NCBI GenBank assembly: GCA_016801845.1
Contig: CM028909.1
Coordinates: forward strand, 9,532,813 to 9,596,812
Direction: 5' to 3'
DNA from: Polydactylus sextarius
Lineage: Eukaryota; Chordata; Actinopteri; Polynemidae
DNA length: 64,000 bases
Both the position numbers and the translations under genes were made by a program. Positions 12,528 through 24,860 of this stretch are shown here, piece after piece. The stretch's first letter is position 1. Each line of letters begins with the position of its first letter. The notes beneath the pieces were generated by a model. That model saw nothing but the letters and a program-made list of their open reading frames with translations, was not told the DNA's origin and ran no database searches.

Positions 12528-12749
12528 GGGAGTGTGGAATGGGATGGATCCATTTTGTTTTGTTATTCATGTACCTTTACTGCTGCAACACGTCAAAATG
12601 TGGAAGAAAAACAAAATCTTAGATACTAGATACTAGAACTAGGCTAGTCCACAATGGGCTCCCGGGCAGACATGTGGCCCCTTCACCTGCCCAGATGGTG
12701 GGCAATTTCATGTAATCAAACTTTTATTGTCTCTCTCTCTCTCTCTCTC

Positions 12750-12805
<56 letters not shown>
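12476..12805. repeat. (AC)n, (TC)n and (TA)n microsatellites
   Basis: Three pure dinucleotide blocks at 12476-12525, 12730-12752 and 12754-12805. The small CVCVCV open frames here are artefacts of the AC run. Confidence 0.92.
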
Positions 12806-12810
<5 letters not shown>

Positions 12811-12829
12811 TTCAAACTTCCATTATATA

Positions 12830-13060
12830 CATTTAGACTCAGTCCATAATTCAAACTTTCCAAATATTCAACCATAAAACTCATAAAATTTCATATTTTC
12901 AAATTTTAAAACTTTTATTCCACATGGTCAGACTTACATTCAATACATTTAATCTTCATTTAATACAGTCAGATTGCATTTAAACTTTCAATCGATATAT
13001 TTAATCTTCATTAATATATTCAGATTTTCATCAATTCAAACTTCAAATCCATATATTCGT
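12830..13060. repeat. Decayed AT-rich tandem repeat with a period near 50 bp
   Basis: Recurring blocks such as ATTTAATCTTCATT, TCAGATT and TTCAAACTT reappear in the same order at about 50 bp spacing between two TA microsatellites. Confidence 0.4.
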
Positions 13061-13064
13061 TTAG

Positions 13065-13084
13065 ACACACACACACACACATAA

Positions 13085-13147
<63 letters not shown>

Positions 13148-13150
13148 AAT
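13065..13150. repeat. (AC)n then (TA)n microsatellite
   Basis: A short AC run followed by about 65 bp of TA with two small breaks, immediately upstream of the fkbp1a promoter region. Confidence 0.9.
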
Positions 13151-13281
13151 TTCCTAAACGACATGTCACGCTCTTCCCTCCCATCCCACGGTGCCCACCC
13201 ACCCCCTCAGCAGGCCCCTGCCTCCCGCTTCCGCTCGCATTGAAGGGTGGCTGAGTGGTGGACGGATACCGAAGAACAAAA

Positions 13282-15138
13282 ATGGGAGTAGAAATTGAAA
13301 CCATAACACCCGGCGACGGTGAGATTTATTGCCTCCCTCTTTTTTTTTTTAACAACAAAAAGACTGTTTATTTTTCTGAACCGTGTCAGGTTCATGTTTT
13401 TATTCATTTTTCTGTTATTTTCGTGTCGTTTTCAGGACGGACGTTCCCGAAGAAGGGACAGCGCGTCGTGGTGCACTATGTCGGTGAGTAGTGGGGAGGC
13501 TCCTGGATGGAGCTGATGGATTTAGAAATAAAAATAAATAAACGTCAAATACATGTATGTCGTTAACGGGAGCTTGAGGAGATGCGATAATCTGTTTTTT
13601 GCACGAAATGAGAAAGTATTGAATAGAAACTGGAAGCAGCGGTGATGGTGGTTAAATGCTTTTGCTTGTTAGCATCTTAGCTAGCATCCTGTGTATGGTA
13701 ACGAAATGTATTCTTGTATGTTTAGCTAACTTACCCTGTAGTGATCGTTTACTCGCTGATTTTTATAGTTTAATCATCAATATAAATAACCACATGTTGG
13801 CGCTATTTGATGCATTTTACAAGCACCGGGCTACAACCGAGCTAGCTGTAACGTAGCCGCTGTCAGCCGCCTAACGTAAGCTAACCAGCCCCGTGATGCT
13901 AGTGCTAACGTTAGCTCAGTTACATTAGCTCAGACTGATGAGGTGAAAAGTATAAAAATATTAAATTTAAGTACCTTTATTTGCTTTTTGCTATTTTACT
14001 ACTGCTACTACCACTTTATATCGCAGCCTCTCTGACTGAAAAGATAAACCTCATCATTTTTAATCCACCGCTGCTCACAGCTGGAGGCTAAAGATGTTAC
14101 ATAAAAACACATTAAAGCTCATAAAATACAATCTCTAAAAGTAGTGTCCACTTTCAGTCCCTTTTCTCTAAGGTTTTTTACTCATGGCAATATTTTCTTT
14201 CCTTACAATCTTCCAGAATATTGTTATTTTTTATTATTAGATAAAATGAAAATTAAAAAATTAGGTAAAATTAGATAAACTATGTTGTTCTGCTCAGGAT
14301 TTATCTCATAAATGTAATATTCCTCTATATTCAACAAGTCCAGGACACTGTTTATTATACTCAATATGCTATAATTTTCAACTGATGAAGGGAAATTAAG
14401 GTGTGGATCAGGGATTTATTTTTCTTGGCAAACATAAAGTGCCAAACCTGATTCGTCAGTGTTTTGTTTTGTTTGATTGTTTGTTTGTTTTTTTGTCTAT
14501 GTTTTATTGTACAAACAAGTTGATAAATACTAAGTACAAAACCTGAACCACCTCCAAGGGTGTCATCTGTATGAAATCCTGTACAGCCTCGTGGACTGTC
14601 GGTACCAGGTGATTCAACACATTACAATGCTTCCACCACAAGCACTCACAGCCGGGAAAGAAACTGAGCGTCTGCTCATTAATTCATCTGAGTCATCTCC
14701 ATTTTGTATCCAGAGATTGAATCTCTCCAGCATAAACCAGGACTCTGTTCCTCTCAGAGTTAGTATCCGCTTATGAGGCGACCACATAGACTGTAACAGT
14801 TCACATCACATCAGTCACATCGGTTTATGTGTTATATGTTAGACTGCTTTTGTTTTTCTTCTTTTCTTCTCTCACTAACAATCCCATGACCTCTCAGATT
14901 TATCTTGTGACTATTGGAGGGGCCCTGCCTCCAGATTGGAAACCACTTGACTTAACTCTTAAATAGGTAAAACGAGCTCCAGTCCGAGCAGCAAAGCGAT
15001 AAACTGCTGCTTATACATTTATTAATTTGGTATTATATACTAATGAAACAATAACGCTTTTAATTAAGTAAAGGTTTTGAATACGTCTTCCAACAGTAAA
15101 AAAAAGACTCGTCTACTAAGCACCTTCCCTCTCTCTTT

Positions 15139-15173
<35 letters not shown>

Positions 15174-15706
15174 CAGGCACACTTGCAGACGGGAAAGTGT
15201 TTGACTCTTCGCGGTCTCGGGGGAAGCCCTTTAAATTCAAGATTGGGCACCAGGAGGTGATCCGTGGTTGGGAAGAAGGAATAGCCCAGGTGAGGCAGAG
15301 TCCAGATCATGATTTAGCAAGGTGCCCCTAAATAAACAAGCCACTGTTTATCTTTTATTTCCGGGCTGTTGGTCTGACACATCTGCAGACGTCTACTACA
15401 GTATTTTATAATCAACAGACTAATCAATAATGAAAGCAACAGGTTACAGCTCTAGAGTGAATACAGTGTATGTATTATTAAACAGTTTTTATTGAATGAC
15501 ATCAGCTGTTATGTGTGTTGTTTAAACGAACAGTAGCAACAGTAGCGTAAGTAACTGGTCTGTCTCCTCTACAGATGAGTGTAGGTCAGCGGGCAAAGCT
15601 GATTTGCTCGCCAGACTACGCTTATGGCAGCAAAGGTCACCCAGGGATCATCCCACCAAACGCCACTCTCACCTTCGATGTGGAGCTGATCGGACTGGAA
15701 GCCTGA
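13282..15706 (+). CDS. fkbp1a: FKBP12 peptidyl-prolyl cis-trans isomerase
   Basis: Four exons: 13282-13318, 13436-13483, 15177-15289, 15575-15706, giving 109 aa against 108 for FKBP12. It is a cytosolic proline isomerase that binds FK506/rapamycin and associates with ryanodine receptors and TGF-beta receptors. Drug-pocket residues are present: Tyr of VVHYVG, Phe-Asp of KVFDSS, Phe of KPFKF, Trp of GWEEG, Tyr of DYAYG, the GHPGIIPP loop and Phe of LTFDVEL. The pocket Trp in VIRGWEEG points to FKBP1A rather than FKBP1B, which has Phe there. The start MGVEIETI resembles FKBP12.6 but is usual in fish FKBP1A. It ends with an extra Ala after LE. The acceptor of exon 3 abuts an uninterrupted T29 run (15141-15169). 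The neighbouring snph and fam110a support the orthology. Confidence 0.95.
13904..13915. promoter_or_regulatory. GCTAACGTTAGC palindrome in fkbp1a intron 2
   Basis: Perfect 12-bp self-complementary motif in a promoter-proximal intron, surrounded by partial copies (CTAACGTAAGC, TTAGCTAAC). The same motif or its 10-bp core recurs near the promoters of arl2bp, naca and ptges3. Confidence 0.35.
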
Positions 15707-15952
15707 AACTTGTGCACTCGCTTTGTTAAATTCCACTCAAATTTTCAGGGTAAGACATTTAAATACTTTTCTGTAATACAACATCATTTTGGGCATTGCT
15801 TTTCATTTATTCCTCCACTGGGTGCATTTTTCTACACTGTGTAAACATTCAAGCACCACTCATGTAACAAGCCTTTGTAATTTAGCCGCTTTAGTGTAGA
15901 GATGAAATGGTATGAGCATAACAAGCTTTAGTCTCTGTATGCTGTAATCTCT

Positions 15953-15983
<31 letters not shown>

Positions 15984-16673
15984 CCTCTTTAATCACAGCA
16001 CTAAGACTTTTCCTCTTTATTCTGCAGGTTGACTCCTATCTCGGGAACATGGAGGAAAAATGTTAACAGATGATTCCTGCTCTTGATTCCTGCATAGGAC
16101 CTATTCACTAGTTCACTCTCCTTTTCATTTAGATACATATTATATTGTCACTTGCTTTAAAACGTTATCCTTCATACTATATTCTTTAGATTCCATACGG
16201 TTGTAAGACATAGGCCATCCCATCTCATCCCATGTATTTTGTCAAATTCTGCTATGTATTTTTATGGTGATGTTTTTTTTTTTTTTTTTTTTTTTTTTTT
16301 GATTTTTTTTTTTTTTGACTTAAAATTTGCAAAATGTGTCTGCCATCAGGACCAGGTTTTAGATGAAGTGTCAGAAGTATTGAATCAATCTCATTCCTGT
16401 GGCTCTGTGGCCTTTTACACTACAAAAAAAAAAAAAAAAAAATTGTGTTGATTGCGGGTAATGAATTGTCTTGAATAAAAAACAAAAACAAAACAAAAAG
16501 AAGAATAAATGTTGTTTGACACAATATTTCTATGAATGACCTTTTTGATACTTGTTATTTGGCGAAATTAGAAAAGGGAAAAAAATGTATAAAACACACT
16601 GTAACCAGGGATTTAGGAAATCAAGCACATTATTAACATGAGCACCTCATATGTTTCTGCACATGTAGATTTG

Positions 16674-16705
<32 letters not shown>

Positions 16706-18931
16706 TTTGTCTCTGCTGCAGAAACAATGGTTAATTTATAAGTAAAATTACTTTATTGATCCAAACCTTCACAGCTGGACATTATTTGTCTTGTTATGTT
16801 TGTTTAAAAGAAAAAAAGCCAAAAGAAGGAAAAAAAATATATTTGGCATCTGGTGCAAAGTTTTTTAAGTTTCATGGTAAGTTTCCCCACAGATTCACAG
16901 GCACATCTCGAGGGTGGGGGGTGGGTTATTCTTTATTTGAAGGAGTTTGTGTGTGACAAGCTGTGGATGTTGTAAAAGGTCTGTTCCTTACTCAAAACAC
17001 ATTAAAAAAAGTACTTTTAACACAAACTGTTATTTTTTTTCCCCCTTTATCTCCTTGTTTTAACTTCAATATTCCCTTTAAATAAAAGGATTAATTATCG
17101 TCAACAAGTAATGAATTGAACTTTAAAGGTATAACAATACACTTTAATGTATAGAAGCATCTTTATTTTCCAAGAAGAGAGGAAACATCCAGGGTATTTT
17201 ACAATATTCTGTTGTTTCTTGTGCAGTTTTTCTACAGTCAATCGCTGCGTCATTGCTTTTGCGTGTACATCACAGGCCGATGGAAAGTCTAGTCTGGTGT
17301 GCGTGAAGAGTCAAGTACATGGAGAAGGATAAGTGACACGTTGAGCGATTACTGATTCAGAAGCGCTTCCTCTGTGAGCAGGAAGAAAATGTAGTTGCTC
17401 TGAAACCAAAGTGACAGATTGAAACTAATGAGAAGTTGCAACGCGCTGCTCCGACGGCTTTAGATAAATTACGCTCTTTATTTTCCGCTAGCAGCGATTC
17501 ATCTGCCTTCAGCTGAATTATTGATTTAAACGAATAAAACCTTATTGGAAAGATCCCTGAAAGCTAAGACATTGCTATTTTTGCATAAGGCTGAAATTGG
17601 TAACCACATACTGTACACACTGTCCAAATGAGCCATTTCAGTCAACACACACAAAAAAGACCATGATACAGAAGTGTACATTGTTAAAAATCACAACACA
17701 GTGCTAAGACACAAACCTACACTGACACAGTAACTTTTCAAGTGTTAATCTCTACTTGCAGCTGTGCAAAGATCTTTTTGTTTTCGTGTGTAAAATTTGA
17801 AAATGTATCGCAGTATTAAAAAGTAATCTCACAAATCTGATAAACAAAAGTTCTTCATTCATTCAACTGTTGAATGTTTATATTATTATTATATTATTAT
17901 TGAATCGTAAAGTGATAATTCTTCTTTTCTCTTCTAACATCTATAGAAATATGAGACTGTAGATACTGAGCCAGACGCTGCAAGTCAGGACTGGAGCAGT
18001 GGAAGTCTGGTACGTATTAATGACCTGCCTCAGGCTTTTATTTTTAGATCCCAGTCATTACTCAAACCAAACTGCACATTATTTGTTAATCTTTATTTCA
18101 GGCTATTGATGTATCATTTTGGATAAATGTCCCGACACGAGTCTGTACAGTTTTTTTTTTTTTTTTGGTTTGTTTATTTATTGGCAGAATATTCAATTAT
18201 CTTTCTAGTTTTGCACCTGACTGCCGGAGTGGATGCACATGCTTGTAATTTTTTTTTTTCGAAGGAAAAAAAAAAAAAGTGCCAGCAGCTTTAAAACATA
18301 TTCAGGATTGTCATGGGTGGAAGTGCAAAACGAACACCTCCCACATTTTGCTGCCAGGGCTCGATATGCTCTGTAAATCCATTAACCCTTTCTGCACAAA
18401 TCAACTAGTAAAAGACTGATTTAAATCATATCCTCTGATTTCTGTGGGACATTGTTGATGCCAAAATAAAATATGATTTGTGTGAATCAAAAGGTATCCA
18501 ACTTCAGATAATTACTCTTATACTTTTACGTGTGTTTTTTTAAAGGATATCTTGGCCTGAAGATGTTTTATATAAATCCCAGTTGGGGCTTTTTAATTCA
18601 AGCAAGAAAAACCCAACCAAACTGTGGGTTGCATGCAAATTGCAATGAAGAGAAAACCACTTAAACTGCAGGAAGCAGCAGTAAGTATATTTGAGTGATG
18701 AAAGTATTTAATAATGTACAACTAATTCTTTGTTTTCTAAGGCAAGGCATGACCACAAAATCACAAGGGCGTTGTGTAAAATCTAAAAATCGTATAAGAG
18801 GAGATATGCAACACATTGCATTGACTGAAATGTAAATAAAGCAAAGTCGTCGTCATCATCATCATCATCTGTGTGGCTGTGCCTGCAGAGGTTGGGAGTT
18901 GTATTCTTAAAGTCAAAGCGAACACAAAGAG
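15707..18931. other. fkbp1a 3' UTR and snph 3' flank
   Basis: AATAAA signals at 16474-16479 and 16504 probably end fkbp1a transcripts. A (TTTC)n run is at about 15955-15983, T28 at 16273-16300, an A run at 16423-16441, and a mixed TCG/TCA repeat near 18842-18868. The part nearest 18931 should be the snph 3' UTR, since the two genes converge. No coding exon seen. Confidence 0.55.
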
Positions 18932-21501
18932 TCAGATTGTTGTCGTCCCGTTCATGCTGGTGGACCTCCGTCCTCTGCTTGCACCCTGACGGCGAAGCGA
19001 GTGTAGGGCCACAGCGCAGCAGCCTCTCAGCAGCAACCCGATATGATACATCGGCATGACCTCCTGCGGCGCCCCACGACACAACCACGCCACGGTCGGG
19101 ACCACCGGCATCGCCACAGCCAAGAGATCTACGAGAAAGTATCGGCTCCAGTGGCATCGCTGAGGGGAGGATGTGTCTTCATTTGCTCCGTCTGTTTCCT
19201 CCTCTATCTCCAGGACTGTGGCTTCCTGCCTCACTGGCAGTGGAGCAGCGGGGTGGGGCTGGCAGGTGTAGGCCTCTGCTGGCATCTTCACGGTCACCTC
19301 TTCTGGTTTGTCAGGGGGCAGTGGCTCTGAGTTGTATGAGTGCTCAGGAGGGGACGTGGGAGGTAAAGACAACAGTAACGGTTGTGTCTCGGTGGGAGAG
19401 ACATCAGCTGTGGGTAAAGAAATGATGCTCACATCTTCAGCGCCGCTTTCCTCACACAGCCAGGTCATGGTTGGGCTGCAGGCCTGCGAGCGAACCTCTG
19501 GTTTCTTCTCTGATGCTGGAGTAGGAGTGGGGATGGGATCACTGACGGGGGCAGCAGGAGTCACCGCAGTTACCGGGGCCTCCTCCTGAGGTAAGTGCAG
19601 GAATAAGTGATGATGGGGGAGGTAGGTGTGGCCGGTGCACCTGCAGCTGCTGCTACTGAGAGTGTGGCAGGAGTGTGAGATGGGCAGCACGGTTCCTCCG
19701 GTGCACAGCCGTTCGTAGGTGGAAGAGCGCGACACGGCGGAGGGGCCTCGGGCGTGGCCCTGAGGCGGCAGCTGCTCGGACAGGAGCGCCGCCTCCAGCA
19801 GCAGGTGGGTTTGTCCTGCAGGACGAGATGCCCCGCTCGCTTCGGGAGCGTTGGAGCTTCGCTCGAGCTGCAGGGCCTCGCTGCTCAGACGGGTGTGGGT
19901 GGTGCTGCGGCTCAGCGTGCTCGCCGGGGAGCAACCACACGAGCGAGATTTCCCTCCTGGTCGAGTTCCCTGCAAACCTGAGTATGGCTTGTGGTCATGG
20001 GCGTCTTGTTCGTGGACACTGAGGTTGGACCTCACTGATTCTACCACTTCCTGGAGGTGCTGAATCTCCTTACGAGCCTCTTTTAGGGCTAACTGGGCCT
20101 CCACACGGTGGCATTCCTCTTCTATCCAGTCTTCCTGCATCCTGTACAGTTGAGTCCTCAACTCATCTATTTCACAATCCCTAATAAAGTGGAAAGATTA
20201 ATTGAAGACCAGACTTCAAGGAGATATTTCTCTTTTACAGAAAACCTAAAGAAATTTAATCGACAATTGATGGACAGAGAGGTTTACCTGTGTTGTAGTC
20301 TCTCCACGTTCTCCCTCAACCTGGCTCGCAGATGTCGTATACACACCTCCTTCTGCTGTAGAGGTGTAAGGTACTGCTCCGGAGTCGGGGGCCTGATCCC
20401 ATGGTTGTCACTGCAGGCTGTGTGCTTTGCCTGACGCCTGAATCAACACACACAGTAGTGTTTCACTTAATCACACGTGAGAAGTGTAAACTGAGAGTGC
20501 AGTTAGAATAGAAACACTGTGGTTGTATGCCTCTGACGACCAGTCGCATCTGTGGTGCTTACAGGTGAACTGTGCTAGTTTAAGCTAATGTAGCAGCCTC
20601 TTCACTGTGATGGTCAAATGACTCCTTATAGGGTGAATGAAGCATCTCTCGGATGCCTCCAGCGTATCTTGGCGAAAAACCACATCTGTAAGATCACGGC
20701 CTAAGACCTGGTCACAGTGTTGTGCAATAATGTGCAACAGGCTTTTGGGTAGTGTTCTCCCATTTGGTAGCCATGTTTAAAGAGTTACCTAATCAGTGGT
20801 ATCTTGTATATAAATTAAAAAAGCCGTCGTAAGTAGTGAGAAGACTTGCATCATGCACAGGACACCTGTGTTTCTGTTGAATTTTGCTGTGTATCGTGCA
20901 TCTTCAACTCAGCTTTATCCCGAGACTGTAGGGGGAGCTTTGTATAGAAAATTTGACCAGACTTGTATAGTGTACCTTCAAACAAACACATTGTGTCTAA
21001 AAATGTGTTTGCATGGTCATCGTGACCTTGACCTTTGACCTTTTTACCACCAACATGTCATCAGTTCATCTCCAAATTTGAGTAAATGTTCCTACTGAAT
21101 TTGAAGACATTTGCTCAAGAGGATTTGGTCTCTAAAATCTTTGAGTCCAAGGGAACCTTTAACTCCTTCTTGGTGTTTTTGAGAACAAGGGGAACAAGGG
21201 GAGCTTTTGTTACATAAAGACAGTTGATGGTTATTGTCTCACCTGGGGGTACTGGGATATGTCCGGGCCGTGGGGCTGCCCTCTACTGCCCGACCTCGAC
21301 CAGGGTAGGTGTGGGTGCTGGATGTATCAGTGGAATATCGCCCGCCGCCGCCACTCGCACCCACTGAGCGCCTTGATAAGAGACATTCAAACACTCATTT
21401 ACCAATTATGTAATTCTGGAATTTAACAAGAGAAGAGCGACAAGGAGGCGACAGTACCTGCGCTGACCTGAGGAGGGCTTTCGACCCGGAGCCAGAGACA
21501 T
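18932..21501 (-). CDS. snph: Syntaphilin, axonal mitochondrial docking protein
   Basis: Four exons in phase on the minus strand: 21501-21458, 21371-21243, 20437-20288, 20180-18932 (523 aa; mammalian SNPH about 500). Syntaphilin sits on the outer mitochondrial membrane and anchors axonal mitochondria to microtubules. Signature stretches are CSDNHGIRPPTPEQYLTPLQ, QKEVCIRHLRARL, then the near-invariant coiled-coil piece RMQEDWIEEECHRVEAQLAL. The C-terminal membrane anchor starts near residue 455 (FLVDLLAVAMPVVPTVAW) and is followed by LLRGCCAVALHSLRR. N-terminal MSLAPGRKPSSGQRR matches the mammalian basic start. After the coiled coil, the segment KYFVDINIQNKKLE that I expect in mammalian SNPH is absent; the frame instead reads through unrelated residues into a Ser/Pro-rich middle. 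Upstream untranslated exons are not resolved. Confidence 0.92.
20990..21180 (+). repeat. Teleost interspersed repeat (TGACCTTGACCTTTGACC family)
   Basis: GTGACCTTGACCTTTGACCT is followed by ATCAGTTCATCTCCAAATTTGAG-like and TTGAAGACATTTGCTCAAG-like blocks, an order I recognise from a very common fish repeat. The copy is degenerate and lies in an snph intron. Confidence 0.5.
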
Positions 21502-22146
21502 TGCACGGGACCTCCGACCTCTCCGCTGTCGTCTCTTAGAGAAGGATGCTAGGAGCCCTCACAGCCGCACTGTCACAAGAAAAGCAAATAACAATAATTA
21601 AAACTAGTTCAATTAAAAAAAGAGCTCATCTCCAGTGAAGAATCACAAAGATACAAATCATGTTTTCTTCCAAAAGCTTTGTCTATAGAGCTTCTAGTCA
21701 TTATGTGTTTCTTCACTGGAAGTCAGTGACAGTAGCCTGAAGAAAAAATCGTCTGGCCCAGCAGTAAAGAAAGCCTCCTTTCTCTGCTGACCTGACACAA
21801 CGAGGACACAGTGAGTTCACTGTCAGCGCAGCTGCCTGTCTCCGTGCTGCGTGATGCTGTCTGCAGAGCCGCACACAAACACCATAAACCCTTCAAATGA
21901 ACCAGTATCAGAGGTCAAAAACAAAGAAAATCACACATCGGGGACTGGTCTCAACCTGTCTACAGTTAGTTAAAGTTCCCATTTATGACACAGAACAGGG
22001 GTGGATTCCTATATTGGAACCATTATATACACACATCCAGATGTTGTCAGAAGTGTTGGTACTCCTGTCTTTAATGTTATTATTGGTCTTTCAGCCTATT
22101 TAAATCGAGAAGTGGCCTCATTCTGCTGTTTGGTGTCACACTGAAC

Positions 22147-22738
22147 ATGAACCAGACAGAGAAAAGAGACTTGTCAGAGGAGATCAGGAAAGAAACAGTT
22201 ACCAAATATGGTAAATATATCATCTTGATGTTCCTGTATCCAAACTCCCTTCAGACATTTATTTTCAAAATGGTGGAAAAACAGCTAAAGAAAACGTGGG
22301 TCTGTCTGAATGAAAGATGAATCGATGGAAGAAGACACAGAACGACCTTTACTTTCTGAGAGAGAGCTAACTGGAGTTTTCTCAAATGCATGTCAACAAG
22401 TCACAAAGCTTCTGGGAGACGAGACTAAATTAAATCTTCGCCATGAAACATGGAGGAAGCTCAGTCATGCTATGATGATGTTGCATAATATCAGAAGATT
22501 ATCAAAGTATTCTGCAGACACAAATGTCTACAAACAGAAGAGGATGGATGAGAAGAAGATATCGATCAGTCATATCATTAACCAGTGGAGCGGTTATTGT
22601 AAAAGTGGAAACTTCACATGGCGCCAATATGAAATGAATAATTTAGTTTCACTCTTGTGTCACTCCCTTAAGCAGTGTCACAGCCTCGATTCCATTTGGA
22701 TTCTTTATATTTTATTTATTCAGTCAACTGATTAATTA
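22147..22738 (+). CDS. Unidentified open reading frame, possible two-exon small gene
   Basis: A 141-codon frame from ATG 22310 to TAA 22736-22738 is unusually long for this AT-rich stretch. A short upstream frame from ATG 22147 ends at a good donor (AAATATG/gtaaat, exon end 22210). It would join in phase to an acceptor just before 22317, giving a product of about 160 aa. The predicted protein is hydrophilic and probably helical, with stretches such as LLSERELTGVFSNACQQV and TWRKLSHAMMMLHNIRRL. There is no signal peptide or membrane segment and I do not recognise the family. It could be a lineage-specific gene, a decayed mobile-element ORF or chance. The proposed acceptor has a weak pyrimidine tract. 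Confidence 0.25.
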
Positions 22739-24329
22739 TATTGTATCTATTTGTTTTGTTTTATTTTCGACATGAATGTTTCAGCCATTTTTCTTCAAGG
22801 ACATAATATTGCAAACTTATTTACTTTATTCTTTGATTAGATCATTTGTATTTTGATCACTGTATTTTATTCACATTTGCACATTTTAAACTTCCTTTAC
22901 AATTCACATCTATTTCTTTTATGTTCACCACAACCTTAAATACGAAAAATATGTGAAAAATGATACATGTACCTGTAAAAAAGAAAAGAAAAAATGCTTT
23001 AGTTATAATCAGTGAAAATATTATTGTATAAACACACACAACAGACAATAGTACAGTCTACATATATGCATGTAAAGAGGTTTTATTATTTGATTAATTA
23101 CTTGAGTTTTTTTTTAGATTAAATGTCTGTAAAAACAGATGAGGTATTGATATTAAAGCCAAAAACTGACTGTAGTTTTGTCAACATGATGTGTAAATGA
23201 AGTTATGTTCCAGTAAATTAACAAAAATACTATATATTGTACTAAACTACTGGTAGAATAAATACTATACTACTACTAATATAAAACCTGTATGTACCTA
23301 AATTTAGTTCTTTGTCAATATGTGTTTTGACGGCCTTAAAGTGGCCAAATTCAAGTCTTATAATTAGAAATAACCTGTAAAATAACTATTATCAAGATGG
23401 TTACAAGTCTCATATATACAAAGAGAGAAACATGAACTCAGTGACCTCAATGACAGCTTTAAAAAATTAACGTCAGGAGTATAGGTTTAGGAAAGCTACC
23501 TACCTACAAAAAAAAAGAAAGAAAGAAAGAAAAAAAATATGAGGACAAAATGTTCTCAGCTTTGTCCAAAAAAAAAAAAAAAAAAAAAGCTCTGCAAAGC
23601 TCAGGGAAGCTGCTGACCCAGACCTAAAATACAACCTGCTGTTGGATAAATGTTTGCAGAGGCTGCAGAGAACAAACAGATTTCACCTGAACCTTGACTG
23701 ATAATAATGAAAAGCAGATAAAATTAAATGAAACGGGAGCGTCAAAATCATTTGTTGCCCTATATCTGATTTCTAGGACGGTGAGACAGAGGAAATATCA
23801 GGTCTCTCTTTCTTTCTCTCTGCGCAACAAGTGGCAAGTGTGTTATTGGTGAGAAATACGCAATCATCTTACGTAAGTGTGAGACTCGGTGTTTACTGTG
23901 GAGGCGAGATCATCGCACAGCAGGTGGATCCAACTGTGTTTAAATGAGACTCAATCATCCTTGAATGATGCGCTTCATCCATGAATAATCATTACGCATT
24001 CAATCAGTTTTTTTTATCTTCAGTTGTCGCCCACATTAAAGCAGCGTTAGATGAAGAAGAAGAGGATGATGATGATTACAATGACAGATAAAGTCTCATC
24101 ATTGGACCAGCTGACTACAGAGACACGTCCCAAACAGGACATGTAACGCCCCAGCAGATACTTTCCGTGACAGAAAACGCAACCCGGCCGCTTCTCATCC
24201 AAACAGCTGACTAACACGTTCAGTCTCAGCTGTGTCCTACATACAAGGAGATTTACTCTCAATTTACACAATAACACACGACAACGATTTATAACACTAC
24301 CATTTCTCCAAGCGGGAGTTGTGGCGCAT

Positions 24330-24580
24330 CTTCAGTGAAGCCTCGGTTCCCGCCAGACTGGATGATGGTCGTTGTTCAGTCCCTGGAGGTGGCCGCAGGA
24401 GGAGGAGGAGAGGAAGCTGATGATGAGGATGCTGCTGCTGCTGCTGCTGAGGAGAGTCCATCCTGCAGCCATGGAGCCCGGAGATGAAATGAGGCGACTG
24501 CGTCTGCTGCATCGGTGCTTCTTAAAGTGACAGTAGGAGCATGATGATGATGATGATGATGTTTGTTGTGGCAGCAACTA
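24330..24580 (-). promoter_or_regulatory. GC-rich CTG/CAG-repeat island, candidate distal snph promoter or 5' exon
   Basis: A local GC-rich island in AT-rich DNA, with CTG repeats near 24429-24450, a GGAGGAGGAGGAG stretch near 24396 and ATG repeats near 24540. On the minus strand it lies about 3 kb upstream of the snph start codon. Open frames through it are Gln/Ser homopolymers and are not convincing protein. Confidence 0.25.
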
Positions 24581-24819
24581 ACCGCACATTAGTTATTGAT
24601 AATATTGTCTAACAGATGGACAGTTTAGACTTCTGTACAGGACAAAACAATCTCATTTAGTTTGATGTAAATCACGTGATCACTAACAATTTATGAAGAA
24701 TTTGACATTGTTTGCACGATTATGTATGTGTACATATATTATAGTATTATAGTCTTTATTATCCTGTCATTGGTGCATTTCCTTTTGTCTATTGTCATTT
24801 TTGTTATGTTACTGACAAA

Positions 24820-24860
24820 ATAATTTCCCTGGTGGGATTAATAATACATCTATCTATCTT
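24820..24860 (+). mobile_element. LINE 3' tail remnant
   Basis: ATTTCCCTGGTGGGATTAAT followed by ATCTATCTATC repeats is the common end of fish RTE/Rex-like retroelements. The body is not recognisable. Confidence 0.4.

Larger units (their letters stand above)
10985..13281. other. MFSD2-like 3' UTR, AT-rich spacer and fkbp1a promoter region
   Basis: A poly(A) signal AATAAA lies at 11424-11429. Beyond it the DNA is AT-rich with microsatellites: (AC)n 12476-12525, (TC)n 12730-12752, (TA)n 12754-12805, (AC)n and (TA)n 13065-13150. The last about 130 bases before the fkbp1a ATG are C-rich (CCCACCCACCCCCTCAGC) and are probably promoter/5' UTR. No coding exon seen. Confidence 0.6.

Noticed and set aside
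12388..12622. Open frames of Cys/Val and His/Thr repeats on both strands
   Set aside because: Direct products of the AC dinucleotide microsatellite.
24297..24577. Gln/Ser-homopolymer open frames on the minus strand
   Set aside because: They arise from CTG and ATG repeats in a GC-rich island. The region may be a promoter or 5' UTR, but protein coding is not supported.
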